From assembly GCF_000143535.2 (NCBI RefSeq), contig NC_037319.1, positions 1,798,001-1,862,000 on the forward strand: DNA of 64,000 nt, given 5' to 3'. The notes beneath the pieces were generated by a model, which saw only the letters and a list, made by a program, of their open reading frames with translations, searched no databases and was not told where the DNA came from. The DNA comes from Botrytis cinerea B05.10. Taxonomy: Eukaryota; Ascomycota; Leotiomycetes; Helotiales; Sclerotiniaceae. Position numbers and translations under genes: made by a program. This document shows, one piece after another, positions 46,739-58,320 of this stretch (its first letter is position 1; every line of letters begins with the position of its first letter).

Positions 46739-49705
46739 ATGTCATTACCAAACCACCACCCAGAAGGCTTCGATTCTCAGGATTCTGTTGATCTTCCGTC
46801 TACACCAACACTTCGACCTTCTACCTCCTTCGATCCTGAAGAACCATACACAGTTTCAGAGCCTGCGGGCCTGGCTAGTGTGGATGCGAAGATGGATAGA
46901 AATCTAGTTGATAGAAATTCAGATGACGAGGGCGAGAATGAGCAAAGAGGACGTTCACAAACACCAAGAGCGAGAACTCTATCGACTGTCTCGGTCACAA
47001 CAGAAATTCCATCTACTGGATCCTCTATACCAAATCTCACATCAGCACCCACGCAATCTCTCGGAATTCTCCATCTCGACCCCAACCAAGAACCTGATAT
47101 ATCTCTGAATCACATTACATCTCTCCCTCAAACTGCCATCCTCAACTATATATCCGCCTACCGTCTTGCACGTCAACGCGCATTCGAAGAATACGTTCAT
47201 CCGTTACTTTCTCCTCCTCAAGCAGTTGCGCCAGCATCAGCATGGCGACCAGGTTCAGGATTCACTATTCCACTGATTCACATAAATCGGATGAATAGAG
47301 GAAATCAAAATCGACCTATTCCTGTAACTAGAGATCAGCATAACACTCTTAGATCTGGAACAGAACGGGAAATCTCACCTCAAGCTCGAATGATTGTCCC
47401 ATCATCTATAGCCGAGCTTGAAAATGAAAGCTCAACAGGAATAGATTTGAACAGCCATCTCCATGCCCAGATGCAAGTTCAAAGTGATCTACTTCGTCAA
47501 GCTAGTCCCGACTCAAGTGGAAGAATGCGCGATACATTGACTCATTTGATGATTCGAAGAATTGAAAACCAAGCGCGGGAACAAGCGAGAGATGTCGATG
47601 TAGAAGATTCTACTGTGACTGCCGATCCATCGATAGCTCGTGCTACTGTCTCTGAAGCCAGAGATTTAAATTCTGAAAATATCACTTCGAGACCACAAGA
47701 TCTTGCGCCTAATCAAGACAATCCTTTTTTGTCGCCTGCAGGCCGGGCCCTTTTCACTTTTCCGAACGATGTAGATTCATTAGATGGAGAGCAAATTAAT
47801 GCAGTCACTGCAGGTAGACGAGCTAGAACCGGACCCCCGTCTTTATCATTAGAAACCCAAGTTCTCCAAGCCCATCCTCCACCCAACATTGAGCCCGCCA
47901 ATACATACTACACGGCCAATCCACCAACAACAAATCGATCGGATATCAACCGTAGGATAACTGAAATCGGAACCATGATTCAAACTATCCGCGAAAGATA
48001 TCTTTCCGAGCTTGAAGAACGAGGAGAACTAATGTCTGGACCTCCAGAAGTCCAGGATCTACTTAATGACTTCGAGTCACAGATCGGTAGGATGAGAGAT
48101 CAAAGTCTTGGTACTGCTTTGACCAGACCTGAGACTTTGCGGAATGATGGGGGCGGTGTTGCAATTGAAGATGTTGGAGCAGATATCGATCTCAGCTTGG
48201 GTTTGACCAGACCACTATCACGACAAAGCGACATTGAGGTTGATCAAGATGATCAGCCCGTTCTATCAATGGCAGAACAGCTCGCAGCCTATCAAATATC
48301 AAGGAATAATCAAGATCCCGAGTCTACCCATACAAATCGTAACATCTCACGAGATATCTCACCGAGTCAAAATAGCGAACTCCCCAATCCATCTCGAATC
48401 CAAGTCGGATATGAGAACGACATCGAAAACATCACCACCAGGATCCAACTCGCCAGAATTCGAGCCGAGCTACAACTAATCGAAGTCAGATTACCCGCTG
48501 GGGGCCCCCCACAAAACAGAGATGTATCGCCGTATCAACTACAGAATACAAATACTGTCACGCGTGCACCACGCTTGCGGCCAAGTACCAGCTATGAGGA
48601 TCTTCGCTTAGAGCGACAACTCGCTGCGCTTCCTCCTGGGTCTGCGCGAAATGCGATTTCCGCTCGCCAACGTAATTTCTCGCCTGTGGCGCAGCGGGAA
48701 CGAGACGCTATCAATGCCCACCGAATGGAGATGCTTCAGAAGCCTGCTACAAGAGTATTCGACCATTTCGTAAAATGGCAGATGTGCCTCGAGAACGCAG
48801 CTACAAGGGTTGATTCCCGGGTTCCAGAAGAATGGCGTTCGCGAACGGGAAAATACACTTTAATTCCTGCATTTTCCAGCGCAAATTACATCGAAGATGT
48901 AAGTGGAATTATCCGAACCGACGACGCGATCCTGGCTGCGTATTCGGCGAATACATCGTATGGTTTTCGGGAGATTTTGAGATTGGCGAGAGTTGATGGG
49001 TTGTGTGCGAGGGAGGCATGGCATTATGTATTACTGTGGAAAGAATATCTGTCCGAGTCGCCGATTGATGAGTATTACGAGTCGCTTGGGTTTTGTCCCA
49101 TGGATATTTTCATGCATGTCGCAATCCAGGGACTTGATCGGGGATTTGGGGATTGGGAGATGAGTGCGAGATGTAAGCAAGAGTGTAAAAGGTATCTTGT
49201 GACCAGAACGACTTACTATCCGTTTCCTTCTGCGGAAACGCAGGATGCGGCAACCGCTTTGGGAGATGTAACGTCGCGGACACTTCGAGATTATTTCGGA
49301 TCGGATATCAGTCTTCTCGATGAAGAATGGGACATGCTTGCCGCGTTGAAAAGTGAACGGTATTCTACAGCACGCATTCTTCACCTAGCCAAAAATATCG
49401 CGAGGGGATGTGCCAAGCTCGACACGGTAGAACTCAGACCACCGTATGACGACGAGTCGAATAATGCTCAGCGCAAGGATATATTCCATAGATTAAAGTT
49501 GGAAGAAACAGCACTTGCAGGCAAATGCGGGATATTGAGTTCACGAGAGCACCAAGCACTTTCAACGGATGAAATGGGTGCTGAACGTGCATTGGTGGAG
49601 TATATGTTGGAATGGGAGTTGGTGCCCGAGGAGCGGAATGGGCTTTTGCAGGCGTTTGATAGAGGGGCTTCGTTGGAGAGTCTTGTGAGACGGAGACGGG
49701 GGTAA
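46739..49705 (+). CDS. Large hypothetical protein, 988 residues, mostly disordered
   Basis: Single open frame with no intron needed. Residues 1-125 are Ser/Pro/Thr-rich; 125-160 form a short helical block (TAILNYISAYRLARQRAFEEY). The middle (about 180-660) is low-complexity with scattered helices such as IRERYLSELEERGEL and ENITTRIQLARIRAELQLIEVRL (given as ARIRAELQLIEVRL). The C-terminal 330 residues look folded, beginning about FDHFVKWQMCLE, with several Trp/Tyr-containing helices (AREAWHYVLLWKEYL, CPMDIFMHVAIQGLD, LDEEWDMLAALKSERY, MLEWELVPEERNGLLQAF). No domain recognised, no membrane span or signal peptide. Codon use is ordinary and the frame is intact over nearly 3 kb, so it is surely coding. 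Likely a fungus-specific gene. Confidence 0.85.
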   Translation: MSLPNHHPEGFDSQDSVDLPSTPTLRPSTSFDPEEPYTVSEPAGLASVDAKMDRNLVDRNSDDEGENEQRGRSQTPRARTLSTVSVTTEIPSTGSSIPNLTSAPTQSLGILHLDPNQEPDISLNHITSLPQTAILNYISAYRLARQRAFEEYVHPLLSPPQAVAPASAWRPGSGFTIPLIHINRMNRGNQNRPIPVTRDQHNTLRSGTEREISPQARMIVPSSIAELENESSTGIDLNSHLHAQMQVQSDLLRQASPDSSGRMRDTLTHLMIRRIENQAREQARDVDVEDSTVTADPSIARATVSEARDLNSENITSRPQDLAPNQDNPFLSPAGRALFTFPNDVDSLDGEQINAVTAGRRARTGPPSLSLETQVLQAHPPPNIEPANTYYTANPPTTNRSDINRRITEIGTMIQTIRERYLSELEERGELMSGPPEVQDLLNDFESQIGRMRDQSLGTALTRPETLRNDGGGVAIEDVGADIDLSLGLTRPLSRQSDIEVDQDDQPVLSMAEQLAAYQISRNNQDPESTHTNRNISRDISPSQNSELPNPSRIQVGYENDIENITTRIQLARIRAELQLIEVRLPAGGPPQNRDVSPYQLQNTNTVTRAPRLRPSTSYEDLRLERQLAALPPGSARNAISARQRNFSPVAQRERDAINAHRMEMLQKPATRVFDHFVKWQMCLENAATRVDSRVPEEWRSRTGKYTLIPAFSSANYIEDVSGIIRTDDAILAAYSANTSYGFREILRLARVDGLCAREAWHYVLLWKEYLSESPIDEYYESLGFCPMDIFMHVAIQGLDRGFGDWEMSARCKQECKRYLVTRTTYYPFPSAETQDAATALGDVTSRTLRDYFGSDISLLDEEWDMLAALKSERYSTARILHLAKNIARGCAKLDTVELRPPYDDESNNAQRKDIFHRLKLEETALAGKCGILSSREHQALSTDEMGAERALVEYMLEWELVPEERNGLLQAFDRGASLESLVRRRRG

Positions 49706-50263
49706 GGAGATGGCGCTGAGTACTGAGAGGTCCCTCGTGCTTTTGGGTTGTAGAGTGAGATATGGAATTCAGGAGCAGAGTGGAATATGTTTATAGAGGA
49801 TACTTGATGTTCAGCAGGTCGAATGAAATGTTCGAGTGGCGATGTGGAATCAAAACGTTCATTGGAATTTGTGAATTCAGAAGTAGATGTAGATTAACAA
49901 GAATACAGAATAACATTACAAGTTTTAGAACATTACAACCTGCGTAGGCAAATCTCCTAGATATGAGTGAAGAGTAGCATATTTGCGTGTGAGTGCAATG
50001 ATTCAAATTAAATTTGTTCAAGATATTGATGACCAGATAGAGTGATATTTCAATGCCGTTCCTCACTTTCAAACTTTTTGAAGCATTTAGCATAAACCTC
50101 TGCGAGTTTTTCATACTGGACTCCCAGCCAAATCAAACCAATCTTTAATTCAGATACATGCGAGAATGTAAATCAGTCCGTGAACCCAGCAAGAAAACGC
50201 CTTGACTCCATATCTTTACACCATACATATCCCCATGCCAATACCATCCATATATCCTTCAAA
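49706..50263. other. Convergent 3' intergenic region
   Basis: About 560 bp holding the 3' ends of the 988-residue gene and of Sec72. No gene seen. Confidence 0.5.
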
Positions 50264-50869
50264 TTAAACATGTAACGTCTTTTTTTCCTTCGCCTCAATC
50301 TCCCTCAATAAAGCCACCAGATCCCCTTCATTGTTCTCCATCTCCAATCCCCGTCCAAGCCACTCCTTTGCCTCATCCAACCTACCCATCTCCATCAAGC
50401 ACTTTCCTCTCCTCCACCAGGCCTTCGCATTACCGCCCCTCTTGGCCTCCACACTACTCTCCGCATCCAAAGCCCCCTCAACCCAGTTCTGCAACGCCAT
50501 ATGCGCCTGCGCCCGATTCGCATACAATCCCGACACCTCATCTCTGACCAAGCCACATGGTTCCCAGAGTGGTCTTTTTAATGCCATTTCCAAACCCAGA
50601 GTGTATATTTTAATAGCTTCTCCATGTCTGCCTTTTCGAAACTCGCCGTTACCTGATTCTCGCAATTTGGTAATTCCAGCGGAACGTTTGGGGTTTACGG
50701 GGACAGGTGGAGGAGGAATTGGTGACTCTATCGCGAGGAGAGTGCGACAGAGAGTATTGATTTCTTCTAACTCTTCGTTGAGAGCTTTGGAATTGGAGGA
50801 GGTTGCTATCGCTTTTGATTGATAGTCGATATGTAATGGTAACAGGGTGAAAGTCTCGGTTTCCTCCAT
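50264..50869 (-). CDS. SEC72: ER translocation complex subunit Sec72 (TPR protein)
   Basis: Cytosolic subunit of the Sec62/63 complex for post-translational import into the ER; its TPR domain binds Hsp70-type chaperones in yeast. Single exon, 201 residues. N-terminal part METFTLLPLHID-like then ALNEELEEINTLCRTLL, a Pro-rich linker IPPPPVPVNPKRSAGI, and TPR units: LRESGNGEFRKGRHGEAIKIY, GLYANRAQAHMALQNW with ALDAESSVEAKRGGNAKAWW, and GKCLMEMGRLDEAKEWL. Each listed piece lies in order on the protein, and the PVPVNPKRS linker is typical of filamentous fungal Sec72. No membrane segment, as expected. Ends in KKTLHV. Confidence 0.88.
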   Translation of the reverse strand: MEETETFTLLPLHIDYQSKAIATSSNSKALNEELEEINTLCRTLLAIESPIPPPPVPVNPKRSAGITKLRESGNGEFRKGRHGEAIKIYTLGLEMALKRPLWEPCGLVRDEVSGLYANRAQAHMALQNWVEGALDAESSVEAKRGGNAKAWWRRGKCLMEMGRLDEAKEWLGRGLEMENNEGDLVALLREIEAKEKKTLHV

Positions 50870-52158
50870 TTTGTCGATTGCGATAGTCTGATTGTTGTAT
50901 ATTGATAGCTAGGGTTCTTAAGTTGAGGAGTTGTCGACGGGACTTTGCTTGTCGCAATTGTGATAGGTTGTATCGTACGTGTGTCCTCAAAATAATTAGC
51001 AAGTCCAAAGCTGTCCTTTCCATGAAGTTCCTCAGCCTCGCTTGCTTATCTTATCCGCTTATGTAATATTGGAGAGACCTTTGACGTCGTCTCGAACGAA
51101 TAGCACCTCTTTAAGCTCAAGTGATTGTGAAGAGACTAATACAAACAAAAATGGAATATATGATATAAAAACTGTATTGCCGGATTTGCAAGTTCAATGG
51201 CAATACTTAGGACCAAATTCATGTATTTCAATTGCATTCTTGCCTACTAGATAAGGAAAGTTGCTGAAGTTCTGCACTCAATTCCGTGAAGCACGTGTCG
51301 TGTACCAAAACGCACTTGACGAACCTGCCAGATAATCAAGATTTTCAATCCTCTTGAGTGAATACAACTATTGATATGACTCCATCCGCGCCTTCTATTT
51401 TCAGACATATAACATTCAACTTCTTTGTCTATTCTCTGGTATCAATGCGGGCTAGGATCAGAACTTGACAACTTAATAATTGCTGACATTTGGGTCAACT
51501 TCATGGGATTCATAGGTATGTTTCCATTTTGTGCAAATTTTCCATTCTACATAACACCCATAAATACATTCATTCATTCATCCACCCATCTATCTATCTA
51601 TAGATTCCCGCTTTGTAAACACCTCCCTCAAAAGATAGCGTCAACAACCAATCTTTCGTTGATATAAACCAACAAGTTACAATATATGCGCCAGAAAATC
51701 CATTGGCAACCGATTCCTCATGAATACAAACCGAAGAGACTGAGCACACCCAATCCAAACTTTGGCGGTGTATATGTCAGGTAACTTAGGTATATATATT
51801 CCAGTTCCAAATTAATCTCCCAGGAATGGTTGCCCTCGCCAAGATCTTTATCAAAATTCAAAAATAAACAACTCAATAAACTTCATCAATAAACTATGAA
51901 AACAAATTTCCCCAGGGAGACGATCATACATCACTATTTCCCCAACAATTTCGAATATATTTAGACCACCTCAATGCTAAATTGCAGTCGTACATGCTAA
52001 GCCAGCTAGTGCTTTCCTTGTCTATGGCTATAGATCATTCCTGCTGCCCAAAGTTAGTACATGGATCTGATAAACAATTGAGAAAGAACTGTCTTGATGT
52101 AAGACATTTCAAAAAAATTACCTTTGGCAGTCGTTTTATTTCGTATCTAGAAAGCTCC
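50870..52158. other. Intergenic
   Basis: About 1.3 kb upstream of Sec72 and downstream of the next minus-strand gene. Short frames only; a CTAT microsatellite lies near 51590-51602. No gene seen. Confidence 0.5.
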
Positions 52159-53511
52159 CTAGTTTTCTTGTTCGGCTTCTAGATCTCTCTGTTTCTCGAG
52201 AGCTTCCCAGTCCCGAAGAGCCTTCCCCATTTTTTCCCTTAAACCACGCTCTTTTGTTTCCCTCTCTTCTTCCCATGCTACTAATTGAGCCCTTGATAGA
52301 GCTTCTCTTGATGCTCCGAGTGCTTTTTTTACTCGAGAGATAACCGCTTGAGAGCGCGCTGCGGTCTCGATACGTGCTCGTGGAGCCACGTTACTCTTGT
52401 GTACCTTACTGGTCTTCGCGGATTCGAGATCTTTGTTAGAGGTTGCGCCGGTAGCGATATCTATATTCCGTGCCTCTCCGGTGTTGGTAAACTTAAGTCG
52501 CTTCTTTGCGGGTTCGTGGCTCTGGTTATAGGTTGCGTCGGCAGCGATATCTACATTCGGTGCGTCTTCGGTGTTCGCAAACCTAACTCGCTTCTTTGCA
52601 GGTGCCTTCCGTTTTTGCCCTGCCATCTGTTTTTGCCCTAAATTCTGTGCTGCTACATTGCTTCTAGGATCTCCCTCTTCTGCCTTGAAAGTTTTGCGTA
52701 ATTTTCGTCCTCTACTTGAATAAACACGGTCTGAGGTGGCGGCGATGGGCAGAGGAGAGGCCTTGTTTGTAAAGGAGGCAAGGTTCGAGGAAGAAGTGGT
52801 GGGCTTCAAAGAGGAGCCGGCCGATACAGCTTTTTTCGAAGTGGAAATTGCAAGAAGCTTGGCGGGGGGAAGCTTTAAGATCACAATCTTCGATGGCTTT
52901 GTTGTGGTCATAATTCCTCTATGGGTCGAAGAAAAAGCAGTGGCTGATGCAGCTTGGGTCGAAGATGAAGATTCAGAAATCGTGGCGCGGGAATGCTGCT
53001 CCAAGACTGTTCTCTCCGATGACTCTTCTAATACCATTTGGTCTATATCTGCCAAAGCAGCTGTTCGTCGTTTATAGTATGTCATACCACGGTGCTTGGG
53101 TAGTGAAGATCTATGAGCGTCTAACAAGTTAAGTCCCTCGGTGAACTCAGAACCTCTCTTGAATTTTTTGGCCGGTGGCATTGTTTCAGTAGGCATTGAA
53201 GAGGAATCACCAACTGGTGCTTTTGGAAGAGAGGGCAAGGCAAAGTTCTTGTCCTTGAACTGAAGCTTTATCTTGGTGGAACTTTTGATTGGTGGGGGTA
53301 TTCCTGTAGGCATTGAAGAAGAATTGCCAACTGGTGTTTTCTCTGGAAGAGAGGGCAAGGCAAAGTTCTTGTCCTTGAGCTGAAGCTTTATCTTGGTGGA
53401 ACTTTTGATTGGTGATGCTATTCCTGTAGGCATTGAAGAAGAAGAATTACCAACTGATGTACCTTCAGCAGGAGAAGGTGAGGCTGGAGCTTTAGGCTTT
53501 GGCGACGTCAT
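52159..53511 (-). CDS. Hypothetical basic disordered protein with internal repeats, 450 residues
   Basis: Single open frame, Ser/Pro/Lys-rich throughout. Near the N-terminus a 40-residue unit is tandemly repeated: KSSTKIKLQLKDKNFALPSL and KSSTKIKLQFKDKNFALPSL, separated by VGNSSSMPTG-type linkers, with a third degenerate linker. A second repeat pair in the C-terminal half is built on PAKKRVRFANTEDAPNVDIA and PAKKRLKFTNTGEARNIDIA. Basic clusters KRKAPAKKRVRF and KKRLKF look like nuclear localisation signals. The last 70 residues are a charged helix (EEERETKERGLREKMGKAL). No domain recognised. Repeats with conserved reading frame and an intact 1.35-kb ORF argue it is coding; the role is unknown. 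Confidence 0.7.
   Translation of the reverse strand: MTSPKPKAPASPSPAEGTSVGNSSSSMPTGIASPIKSSTKIKLQLKDKNFALPSLPEKTPVGNSSSMPTGIPPPIKSSTKIKLQFKDKNFALPSLPKAPVGDSSSMPTETMPPAKKFKRGSEFTEGLNLLDAHRSSLPKHRGMTYYKRRTAALADIDQMVLEESSERTVLEQHSRATISESSSSTQAASATAFSSTHRGIMTTTKPSKIVILKLPPAKLLAISTSKKAVSAGSSLKPTTSSSNLASFTNKASPLPIAATSDRVYSSRGRKLRKTFKAEEGDPRSNVAAQNLGQKQMAGQKRKAPAKKRVRFANTEDAPNVDIAADATYNQSHEPAKKRLKFTNTGEARNIDIATGATSNKDLESAKTSKVHKSNVAPRARIETAARSQAVISRVKKALGASREALSRAQLVAWEEERETKERGLREKMGKALRDWEALEKQRDLEAEQEN
53165..53465. repeat. 120-bp tandem repeat within the coding sequence
   Basis: Two nearly identical 120-bp units begin at about 53225 and 53345, with a third partial unit before them. The period is 40 codons, so copy-number change keeps the frame. 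Confidence 0.85.
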
Positions 53512-54816
53512 TTTTATCTGTATTCTTGTCGTGATAATGATTGAATGAGCAGCACAATCTGTTTAGTTCAAGTGAATATAGATAGCTATGATACTGGTAG
53601 CTAAAGTTGGATGGTTTTGCGGATTTGAAAAGAGAAGAGCTTGGGGTTACGATTTCTCTTGTATAAAACATTTCAGATTTTTATTTGGACTGCATTCAAG
53701 CTAAAACCCCAGCATAAGGTAACTTTTACTTTTGCACCATTATTCTTAGCACGCTAGACACGCCCTATTTTAAGCACTAGACATAGTAAAACATTATTTT
53801 CTACGTAAGAAGTTCTTATGTTTCCTTATCATTTCATGAGTACCTTGATTCATTCAAATATCTTTTCTTGCGATCGGTGCTATCAGAAAGAAAGCGGTAT
53901 GAGTGACAAAAAACGAGTGGTACGTTGAGAATTTTGATTTCAGGGTGTCTGAATTGAGCCCTGGGTAGTAATCGGAATAACACATCCCGCAGAATTCCCC
54001 TCATACTGTCTGGTCACGAGTTACGGAAGGAGTTATCCACCAGTAACCTTCCCAAGCCATCGTAAAAAATCTCCAAGTTATTGTGTCTGTGTATCGCACG
54101 AATTCCACAAATTCCACCATATCAAAACCTTATAGTACATTCAAAATTGGTGAATCTATTGATGATCATATATCTGGGGTGTTTGGTTTTACGGCATTAA
54201 CCCCACGATTGCTCAACTACCCCACCAAACTTCAATGTGCCAAATGAAAATATTTGTACTCACGACTCAGAGCTTGATGCAAAAATTTCGATATAATATG
54301 CATTCTTTCACAGATTTGATTCATTAGGCGATGACGCTCGAAGTTAGAGACTCGATCACATTTTCGACACCATCACTTTTTCAGGGGATTTACGCGAGTC
54401 GGATAAGCGAGCGAGATTTATAAATAGTGAACACGAAACTTTTCCTCGTGAAAACGTATCATTTGAACTTTTCTTCTAATCTCAATCTAACAAGATAAAG
54501 AAAGGAATGTTGGGATTCAAAATCGATGTGTTTGATATTTTTTCAAAGTCGGAATGTCAATCATCGAGGAACTTTAAAGTTGTGTGATAAGCTATGGTTG
54601 TAGCTAAAATAATCTGGATGCTTCTACGACGTATGATGATATCTTGGCACACAAGTATTTTTCACCAAATTTAAATGCTATTAATTCTGTATAAATTATA
54701 TATTACATTATGAATGGGATGATCCTGAAGTCTGCACTGATCGCTATGTTGGTACTAGTATATACAAGAAAATATTTTTATCAGATGCAGAAGAGTGACC
54801 CTTGGTGACCACCGCG
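53512..54816. other. Intergenic
   Basis: About 1.3 kb, AT-rich, with no open frame above about 60 codons worth noting. Confidence 0.5.
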
Positions 54817-55437
54817 CTATAGCTGATTCCCCCCTTCGTCAATTAAATGAAAACCCCCTGCAATTTCAATCTTGATTGGAGTTCCATCTTCTAATGTAAA
54901 TCTGGAAAAACCAGCTGGCATACCATGCATGTGAACAATAAATGCATCCAATCTGCCTTCAGGATATTGATTCCAGTATTCCTCTTCCTTCAAATATTGC
55001 GTCGGAGTGAATTCTGTTTGCTGAGGAACTCCATAGTAGATATCGTACGCCCACTTACAATCTTCTTCGGCAGCTTCAAGATACTCATTCATTCTGTCCT
55101 CATGGTAGGTCTTGCCAAGTCGGCCTTCGAGTAACCTTGCAGCAGCGGCGTTCCATTTTCCCCTGCCCTCTCGTTCTTGTTCGTAAGCTTTCATCTTTGC
55201 GTGCATGACTTTGAAACAGGCCTCGGCTTTTTCAATGTTCGTCGACTGTGGTTTCTTGAGAATGGCAGTGAGTTGGTCGACTGCCCTTGTGATTAAAGTT
55301 TTACCCTTTCTACGTTTGCGAGGTCTCCTAGAGCGTTTCTTTTGCTCTGGGACTGCTGGTATTATAAGAGGTGCCATCAAGGGACGGATATCTTTCCATA
55401 CTCCTTTAGGCGGTGGTGATAATTTGATTGGTGCCAT
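54817..55437 (-). CDS. Hypothetical protein, 206 residues
   Basis: Single open frame that I do not recognise. N-terminus is Pro/Lys-rich (IKLSPPPKGVWKDIRPL), followed by a strongly basic cluster KKRSRRPRKRRKGKTL that could be a nuclear signal. Then helices AVDQLTAILKK and AEACFKVMHAKMKAYEQE, then a Trp/Tyr-rich part (CKWAYDIYYGVP, YWNQYPEGRLDAFIVHMHG) and a beta-like end FTLEDGTPIKIEIAGGFHLI. Balanced composition and the varied C-terminus suggest a genuine protein. Neighbours give no functional clue. Confidence 0.6.
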   Translation of the reverse strand: MAPIKLSPPPKGVWKDIRPLMAPLIIPAVPEQKKRSRRPRKRRKGKTLITRAVDQLTAILKKPQSTNIEKAEACFKVMHAKMKAYEQEREGRGKWNAAAARLLEGRLGKTYHEDRMNEYLEAAEEDCKWAYDIYYGVPQQTEFTPTQYLKEEEYWNQYPEGRLDAFIVHMHGMPAGFSRFTLEDGTPIKIEIAGGFHLIDEGGNQL

Positions 55438-57768
55438 TGTTTCGTGTTCTGTCGAAAAAAAGGATGGATGAAAGATACTGGTCTGTGGCTGAGTGTGGTG
55501 CTGTGGGAGAATTAGATAAGTAAAACTGTCGTGGGAGAAACATGATTGGAAGTGTACCTTCGTATTGAGCTCTTAAGGGTTCGAAATCTCTCTTGAATTA
55601 TGTTCTTTGCAGCGAGATGGGACAAGTGAGATGGTGATGTTTAGAAAAGGAAATAGGGACGATTCCAATGGATTAGACACTTTATCATTCAATTGTATGA
55701 AATATGAAGCATTATCACGTGATTAATCTAGTGAGGAATTAGTGCGAGGAATTAGTGCGATCTAGTGGGAAGCTAGTCGTCTCTAGGGGAGAATAATGAC
55801 ATCATACGCATATCTTATTAAAATGATTCCCCACAGATGGATATTCATGTAGTATTAGTTCTAGATAATGAAAATTTGGTATGTAGTGGATTATGCAGAA
55901 ACTGAAAATCGTAACATTCCATCATCAAGTTATTGTCACAATTATCACAGACATTATCATTTTCAAAGGACACATATTAGTGAGAAAAATCACATATTTG
56001 ATTTCTAGATGTACGATCTTAAAGGATTCAAGGTCAAACTAAGAAGAAACGCATGAACTGTATCCAATGGTGCTTCCCACACTTATGTAGTATATTACCA
56101 AGATAGATAGTAGTAAAATAATCGCGTTTTTCTACACCTATCCTATTACAACTCCTTCTATTCCATCTCCATTGCTCTTCGCTCTCTCTCGTATTTAGAC
56201 CATGACTGCTGGCTTATCAAGATGGAATCTCAAACAGATTGGCCTTCATGGCCCTGGTCTGGAGTCTAGTAGTTGGCATGATCTCTTTTCTAAGATAATC
56301 CCTAGATCTAATTAGGTTAAGGTATTCTAATAAGTATGTCGGAATATTGGATACTCTGGGAATAATAGTGTGATGTATCTTACCTTTAATCGTACGTTTG
56401 CAGCGAATTCTTGTTTTCGTCGAGATAATACGGAAAAGGAAATAGGAGAGTGAACTAGAGCTGGCTATATAAACATAGAAATTCACATTTGAACTAGCTA
56501 AACAATTTACATTTCAGATAGCTAGAAAATCTTACATCATGTACCACTAAGTAGCTATAGAATCAGCATCTTCTTTTTTTAGCTTCAAAATCCCTTGTCC
56601 CTGAGTTTTTCTCGGCGATCCAGGCCTTCAGGGTCTGGCCAGATATGGTTTCCGGCGGAGAAATAAAGACCGAGATCGAGAAATTTTTGTTTAGTAAATA
56701 AAGAATGTCTTGAATACGTTCGTAGATGATTGTCTCACAAACTAATGCCTCCTTCATCGATCGATATTGTCTTGCCAAAAGTGACGCTTTGAATTTTGAG
56801 TAACTGGTATTAAGAAAGAACTAATGGATGGCTACGTAAGATCTTACAATGATCCTAATTGCAGCTCAATCACTACATAACTCCTTCCGGATTCGATATT
56901 GAGGAAAACCCCCATTTCAATCACGTTTGCGATTCCATGACCAAACCACAAAGTCTGCAGTGTCGACTTCAAAGTACTTTGAAAAGGGATCCTATGAATT
57001 ATTTTGTACCTTTTCTTCCTGGTGGCAACTGTGAGTTCAATATCAAAGCACATTCTAATCTCACGTAGTCCTCGAGGGCGGCACATCAACACGCATCATC
57101 TTAGCCTTAACAATTTTCAGCTCGCAGCCATCATCCTATGTAGCTCTTTTTCCTCATCGCTCCGGTCCTTTCTTCAAGTTTATTTCGCATTTTTCTTTCT
57201 CCATCACGTTCAAACCCTCCAGCGAAACATAGATACCAAGACGATTCAGATTTGTTACTCTCATCAACATCTTTAAAGTGCTTTCAGCATCCTCTACATC
57301 TATCCAGGCTCAGTCTACCACTTCAGATCCCTTCCCGCGAACACTTCTAAATCGATGTAAAGAGTAAAATCACACGAGGAGCTACATTGGGCATTACAAA
57401 AAGCAAAAGAGAGATAGAACTAGGGGTGGAACTAGGGGTGAATCTTATTCCCAGGGCCTTTCCACTGAATAAATAGTCTAATCGATATGACGAACACTCT
57501 TTACAACTTTCTGCAGAATGGAGAGTAACTAGAGGCTACAGAATTTCAAGTTCACTGCAGATGGTGGGTGAGAAAAAGAGATGTTCTTTAGGAATTGAGG
57601 AAATACGAAACAAACGCGTCACGTTTTCAGTCAGTAAATGGTGAGCTAATAGCATATCACATCACAAAGAAGCAGAAATGACACAAAAGCTAGGAAACTC
57701 ATATCTCAAACTATGCCGTACAAATCAATCCTAACTTGAGCATCTAGTACCACGTCCCGGAAAGCTTT
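55438..57768. other. Gene-poor stretch
   Basis: About 2.3 kb without a supportable gene. Frames at 56217-56486 and 56563-56778 (minus) are short and show no motif; they may be relics. Confidence 0.45.
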
Positions 57769-58320
57769 TTACACAACTCCCTCCCGCCTAAGTCTCTCCG
57801 CCTTCATCATCAAGAACCCCCGATATCTCATCTTCTCCCTTTTCAAAACCCCAAACGAACTTTTGATCTCCTCCAGATTCATCGCAACCTTCCATACCAT
57901 AGGCTTCAGCAATAAGCCGCCGCAAAGGCCAGAATTTTTCTATCAGCATTGGTAGGCGTCAGCACACTTCCCTGCATCGCAATTCCATTCAGCAATAGCG
58001 GCATGTTAGGGAGCATAAGACCACAGGTCTAATGGTAAGAGCAAAGATATTTGCTTCGGGTGCTAGGAACGGGCTAGGAATTGGAGATGTATGCTCCAAT
58101 CTAGAGAGACGAGGGTACTAATAACAAAGATGTCAAGAGATCCTTCATTATCCGCATTTCTAAAAGTAGAAGTGGTATAGTGGGTGCTGACAATAAAAAA
58201 TAAAGCATCAAATTCTTTCGCTTCGGTAGTCAAGAAGGCAAATACTCCACACCCATCTATGAAGAGAACTACAAACGAAACTGATTCAGCATTGTGTCTA
58301 GACGAAGATAGGATATTCAA
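57769..58320 (-). pseudogene. Decayed zinc-type (MDR/CAD-like) alcohol dehydrogenase, C-terminal part
   Basis: On the minus strand, 58020-57769 translates in two frames to pieces of the C-terminal region of medium-chain dehydrogenases: LPLLLNGIAMQGSV-like (58005-57960), then DRKILAFAAAY, a frameshift near 57915, then KPMVWKVAMNLEEI and VLKREKMRYRGFLMM, ending at a TAA (57771-57769). Upstream, 58320-58063 holds EAKEFDAL and LDIFVIST, which fit the LDLIIST segment of the NAD(P)-binding half. Order and spacing match the ADH6/cinnamyl-alcohol-dehydrogenase type (GS, then L-x-FAA, then KP, then M-x-YRG). A stop near 58030 and the frameshift make it non-functional. The N-terminal zinc-binding half was not found. 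Confidence 0.5.

Noticed and set aside
56217..56778. Two short minus-strand ORFs in the gene-poor zone
   Set aside because: Under 90 codons, no motifs, AT-rich; cannot be told from chance.
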